This document shows positions 59,543 to 64,000 of a stretch of DNA of 64,000 nt, in pieces (position 1 is the first letter of the stretch; each line of letters opens with the position of its first letter). A program made the translations under genes and the position numbers. The stretch lies in the NCBI RefSeq assembly GCF_947500695.1, contig NZ_CANMSS010000001.1, forward strand, positions 310,001 to 374,000, read 5' to 3'. The stretch comes from an uncultured Pseudoteredinibacter sp. Lineage in GTDB: Bacteria; Pseudomonadota; Gammaproteobacteria; Pseudomonadales; Cellvibrionaceae. Below the pieces are notes generated by a model, which saw only the letters and a program-made list of their open reading frames with translations, had not been told where the DNA came from and searched no databases.

Positions 59543-60178
59543 ATGAACAAACAATTAGCCGTAACTCTTGCTTTTTTATTCAGCCTTTTCTTTTTGAATG
59601 CGGCCGCCGCTGGAGAAAGTTTGTCGAATACTAACCCCGCCGATGAACTCGCTGATCGCTTGCGAGCCATTAGCAGTTTGAAGGGTAAATTTCAGCAAAC
59701 CTTGATGGCTGATGATGGAGAATTGTTACAGGAAAGCGCCGGGGATTTTGCTCTAAGTAAAAACGGGCAATACCGCTGGGAAACCACAGAGCCCTTCGCC
59801 CAGCTGCTTATTGGCGATAAAGACTCCTTGCTACTATATGACCCTGATTTGGAGCAGCTGAATCGCCGTCGTTTGACGGATTCGGAAAAACAAACTCCGC
59901 TATTCATACTGAGTAGCCCGGATTTATCCATTGCTGAGGCTTATCAGGTCAGTAAAAGCGAGGATACTTTTCGATTGCTGCCTAAATCTGTATCTAGCAA
60001 CTTTGTGAGTATGGATATTAAGTTTGTAGCTGAAGTGTCGGTAGAAATAAGCGTGTTAGACAGTCTTGGTCAGAAGACTGAAATTCGACTCTTAGAACTC
60101 GATGTTAATCAAGCTATAGACTCCACAGTATTTGAATTCGAGGCGCCACAAGGTACCGATATTATCGATGAAGGATGA
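59543..60178 (+). CDS. lolA: Outer-membrane lipoprotein carrier LolA
   Basis: 211 residues from the ATG at 59543, which follows GGAAGATAAC. An earlier ATG at 59474 would add 23 residues in front of the signal peptide and is unlikely. The signal peptide is MNKQLAVTLAFLFSLFFLNA to about residue 23. The mature protein has the LolA half-barrel pattern, with LKGKFQQTLMADDGELLQES and GQYRWETTEPFAQLLIGD. It carries lipoproteins across the periplasm from LolCDE to LolB. Its last 11 bases overlap rarA. Confidence 0.94.
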   Translation: MNKQLAVTLAFLFSLFFLNAAAAGESLSNTNPADELADRLRAISSLKGKFQQTLMADDGELLQESAGDFALSKNGQYRWETTEPFAQLLIGDKDSLLLYDPDLEQLNRRRLTDSEKQTPLFILSSPDLSIAEAYQVSKSEDTFRLLPKSVSSNFVSMDIKFVAEVSVEISVLDSLGQKTEIRLLELDVNQAIDSTVFEFEAPQGTDIIDEG

Positions 60179-61511
60179 TCTATTCTCTCGTGATCAAGAG
60201 GCTTATGGGCCTTTGGCGGCGCGAATGCGCCCGCTGTGCTTGGATGATTATGTGGGTCAGGGCCATTTGCTGGCGCCTGGAAAACCCATTAGAGAAGCTA
60301 TAGAGCGCAACAATCTCCACTCCATGGTCTTGTGGGGGCCGCCTGGTGTCGGTAAGACTACTTTGGCCAAAATGCTGGCCGAGCTGAATGATGCACACTT
60401 TGAAACCTTGTCGGCGGTTTTAGCGGGCGTCAAAGATATTCGCAACGCCATAGAAAAGGCCAGGCAAGTAGCGGTTAGTTCCGGCCGTAAAACTATTCTT
60501 TTTGTTGACGAAGTGCACCGCTTCAACAAGGCTCAGCAAGATGCTTTTTTGCCCTTTGTAGAGGATGGTACTGTCATCTTTATTGGGGCTACCACTGAGA
60601 ACCCGTCTTTTGAGTTGAACAACGCCTTACTATCGAGAAGTCGGGTATATGTTCTAAAAAGCCTTGCCCCTGAAGAAATCTTCCATGCGCTCAGTCGCGC
60701 AATGAATGATGAGGAAAGAGGCTTAGCAAAACTCAACATCTCCATCGCTGAAGAGCAGCTGATGACATTGGCGCAAGCTGCTGATGGCGATGTACGCCGC
60801 GCCTTAAACCTTTTAGAGATCGCCAGTGATATTGCTTTGGAATCGGAAGCTGGGTTGATTATTGATCAATCGGTGCTGGAACAGGTGTTGCTCAATGAGA
60901 CTCGCCGTTTTGATAAGGGGGGTGATCTGTTTTATGAGCAGATCTCTGCTTTACACAAGTCGGTGCGTGGTTCCAGTGTTGACGGTTCACTGTATTGGTT
61001 CGCTAGAATGCTTGATGGTGGTTGTGACCCTCTGTATATCGCTCGCCGTGTAGTGCGTATGGCCTCCGAAGATATCGGTAATGCCGATCCAAGGGGTTTG
61101 CGATTAGCCTTAGATGCTTGGGAGGTGCAAGAGCGCTTGGGAAGCCCAGAAGGGGAGCTGGCTATCGCTCAAGCCATTGTGTATTTAGCCGCAGCACCAA
61201 AAAGTAATGCCGTGTATAATGCCTACAAGCGCGCCCGCGCCGATGTGGCCAGCTCACCCAGTTATGACGTCCCGATGCATTTGCGCAATGCGCCAACCAG
61301 CATGATGAAGGATATGGACTACGGTGCCGAATACCGTTATGCCCATAACGAAGAAGATGGCTATGCGGCCGGGGAGCGGTATTTACCTGAGGAAATGGCC
61401 GCTAGTCGATACTATGAGCCGGTAAATCGGGGTTTAGAGATTAAAATTGCCCAAAAGCTCCAGCGCCTACGCGAGCGAGATGAAGCTTATTGGGCCGAGC
61501 AGCAAGACTAA
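60168..61511 (+). CDS. rarA: Replication-associated recombination protein A (RarA/MgsA)
   Basis: 447 residues from the ATG at 60168, inside the end of lolA; a frame opening at 60132 lacks support. The sequence opens with FSRDQEAYGPLAARMRPLCL and DDYVGQGHLL, then Walker A GPPGVGKTTLAKML, Walker B TILFVDEVHRFNKAQQD, sensor ATTENPSFELN, and a C-terminal tetramerisation region (ARRVVRMASEDIGNADP). RarA acts at stalled forks. It is translationally coupled to lolA (11-base overlap). Confidence 0.95.
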   Translation: MKDDLFSRDQEAYGPLAARMRPLCLDDYVGQGHLLAPGKPIREAIERNNLHSMVLWGPPGVGKTTLAKMLAELNDAHFETLSAVLAGVKDIRNAIEKARQVAVSSGRKTILFVDEVHRFNKAQQDAFLPFVEDGTVIFIGATTENPSFELNNALLSRSRVYVLKSLAPEEIFHALSRAMNDEERGLAKLNISIAEEQLMTLAQAADGDVRRALNLLEIASDIALESEAGLIIDQSVLEQVLLNETRRFDKGGDLFYEQISALHKSVRGSSVDGSLYWFARMLDGGCDPLYIARRVVRMASEDIGNADPRGLRLALDAWEVQERLGSPEGELAIAQAIVYLAAAPKSNAVYNAYKRARADVASSPSYDVPMHLRNAPTSMMKDMDYGAEYRYAHNEEDGYAAGERYLPEEMAASRYYEPVNRGLEIKIAQKLQRLRERDEAYWAEQQD

Positions 61512-61580
61512 AACAGCCGTGAAAGCAGCTGTAAGAGAATGCTCGCTAGCTTAAATGATAAATAGAGTGCTTTTAGGAAT

Positions 61581-61961
61581 ATGATCAGTCAGTGGGTAGC
61601 GGTAGCAGCAGGCGGAAGTTTAGGCGCTTTATGTCGCTATGCTATCGCCAATTATTGGTTGATACCAGTGGCCGGTCGTTTACCCTTGGCGACGATTTTT
61701 GTAAATCTTTTAGGCTCAGCATTAATGGGTTTTTTGTATGTGCTGATCGTAGAAGAGCAGTGGTTTAACCCCCAGTGGCGCAATGTGTTGATGGCGGGCT
61801 TTTTAGGCGCGTTTACCACTTTTTCTACATTTTCCTTAGAGGCTTTAAGTCTCTGGCAAAATCAAGATCATAGTTTAGCGGTAAGCTATGTTCTATTGAA
61901 TGTATTGGGAAGCTTGCTGTGTGTCTTTGTGGGTGCACAGCTAGCTATGAAAGTAGTTTAG
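61581..61961 (+). CDS. crcB: Fluoride channel CrcB/Fluc
   Basis: 126 residues, four hydrophobic helices. GGSLGALCRYAIA, ATIFVNLLGSALMGFL and GFLGAFTTFSTFSLEAL carry the conserved Asn and Phe-box residues that line the fluoride pore. The channel works as a dual-topology dimer that lets fluoride leave the cell. No fluoride riboswitch is seen in the 69 bases upstream. It sits between rarA and serS, in line with pseudomonad order. Confidence 0.94.
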   Translation: MISQWVAVAAGGSLGALCRYAIANYWLIPVAGRLPLATIFVNLLGSALMGFLYVLIVEEQWFNPQWRNVLMAGFLGAFTTFSTFSLEALSLWQNQDHSLAVSYVLLNVLGSLLCVFVGAQLAMKVV

Positions 61962-61969
61962 AAACGTTG

Positions 61970-61996
61970 TTTAACAATATTTCTGGTATTGTTAAA
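61970..61996. repeat. Perfect 10-bp inverted repeat between crcB and serS
   Basis: TTTAACAATA (61970-61979) and TATTGTTAAA (61987-61996) with a 7-base spacer TTTCTGG. It starts 8 bases after the crcB stop and ends 57 bases before serS. AT-rich arms and no T-run argue against a good terminator; a regulator binding site for serS is possible. By eye only. Confidence 0.55.
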
Positions 61997-61999
61997 TAA

Positions 62000-63334
<1,335 letters not shown>

Positions 63335-63348
63335 AGGCTGGTGCTAAA

Positions 63349-64000
63349 ATGGATTACTTTCCTCTCTATCACGATATGCGTGGCCGTCGATGTTTATTAA
63401 TCGGCGGCGGCGCAGTCGCTGCCCGTAAATTACGCCTGCTGTTAAAAACGCCCGTTGTAATTGATTTAGTCTCACCAGATTTACACCGCGAAACTTGTGA
63501 GCTAGTCAATGAGCATTCGTCTCAGGTTACTCACCATGAGCGCCTCTTTAACAGTGAGAGTGATCAGCATCTACTGGTCAGTAGCGTATTCGTTATTGCG
63601 GCAACAGACAGTCCAGTATTGCATGAAGACATCGCAAAACTGTGTCAGCAGCTGAATGTTCCATTAAATGTGGTCGATCAGCCGGAACTCTGCAGTATAA
63701 CTACACCTGCTATCGTGGATCGATCGCCAGTCACCATAGCGATATCTACTGCAGCAAAAGCGCCAGTGCTAGGGCGCCAAATCAGGCGCCAGCTTGAACA
63801 GTCACTGCCAGCAAATCTGGGCCGATTTGCGGATCTTTTGGGTGGCTACCGCGATAAGATAAAGAGCAAAATAAGCGATGAAACCCAGCGTTTACGATTC
63901 TGGCAATGGTTAGTGGAAGGGCCTGCGCAACAAGCGGCGGTAAAGAATGATTTTGATGCGACGCGACGGTTAGTTGATGATGCCTTGGAAAATATCACGG
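63349..64000 (+). CDS. cysG: Siroheme synthase CysG, N-terminal part (runs off right edge)
   Basis: 217 codons are inside the window, starting at the ATG 63349, 14 bases after serS. MDYFPLYHDMRGRRCLLIGG followed by GAVAARKLRLLL is the NAD-binding start of the precorrin-2 dehydrogenase/sirohydrochlorin ferrochelatase domain, and PLNVVDQPELCSITTPAIVD is its second mark. The helical region RFWQWLVEGP closes this domain. The uroporphyrinogen-III methyltransferase half would follow beyond the edge if it is a full CysG; a single-domain Met8-like protein cannot be excluded. Confidence 0.9.
   Translation, partial: MDYFPLYHDMRGRRCLLIGGGAVAARKLRLLLKTPVVIDLVSPDLHRETCELVNEHSSQVTHHERLFNSESDQHLLVSSVFVIAATDSPVLHEDIAKLCQQLNVPLNVVDQPELCSITTPAIVDRSPVTIAISTAAKAPVLGRQIRRQLEQSLPANLGRFADLLGGYRDKIKSKISDETQRLRFWQWLVEGPAQQAAVKNDFDATRRLVDDALENIT

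Noticed and set aside
61512..61580. Fluoride riboswitch upstream of crcB
   Set aside because: None of the conserved aptamer bases is found in the 69-base gap.

Overview
The window is a stretch of chromosome from a gammaproteobacterium, most likely a marine relative of Cellvibrionales/Pseudomonadales. The evidence is protein-family content and gene order. The left block (moxR, DUF58, DUF4381, bat genes, gdhB, DUF2835 gene, pyrD, rmf, rlmKL) and the right block (GNAT, roxA, purB, hflD, mnmA, nudJ, rluE, monomeric icd, cspD, clpS-clpA, infA, bpt, aat, trxB, ftsK, lolA, rarA, serS, cysG) match, as far as I remember, two segments of the Pseudomonas aeruginosa map. Base composition looks even and moderate. 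I see no prophage, insertion sequence, integrase, CRISPR array, rRNA or tRNA gene.

Layout. 1-5939 (minus strand): an aerotolerance (Bat) operon of moxR, DUF58, DUF4381, batA and a batB/batC fusion, plus the start of batD, which runs off the left edge. 6490-16208: the large NAD-glutamate dehydrogenase, a DUF2835 gene, pyrD, a repeat-bearing intergenic spacer, rmf (minus) and rlmKL. 16259-18250: uvrB. 18292-22723: a TPP-riboswitch operon for thiamine acquisition (TonB receptor, YkoF-like thiamine-binding protein, PnuT-type permease, kinase). 23070-27730: an OmpR/PhoR-type two-component pair and malate synthase G. 27765-31853 (minus): a very large propeller-PAS-GGDEF-EAL sensor. 32070-41409: accessory genes, namely a MAPEG protein, an Oar-like TonB receptor, a MATE pump, a DEAD-box helicase, an unrecognised secreted protein and a solitary miniature flagellin. 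41447-64000: a conserved housekeeping block, ending in a partial cysG-like gene at the right edge.

The most coherent functional unit is the thiamine operon. It has a promoter, a TPP aptamer, a helix able to cover the ribosome-binding site, an outer-membrane receptor, a small binding protein, an inner-membrane permease and a trapping kinase, all in one direction. The least explained items are the solitary flagellin-like gene with its divergent unknown neighbour, a pair of 35-bp direct repeats flanking a nested hairpin behind pyrD, and the 573-bp gene-free region upstream of rmf and rlmKL. I found no strong case for an entirely new system. Several start codons were moved to sites with better Shine-Dalgarno spacing or a better signal peptide, and these are noted entry by entry.
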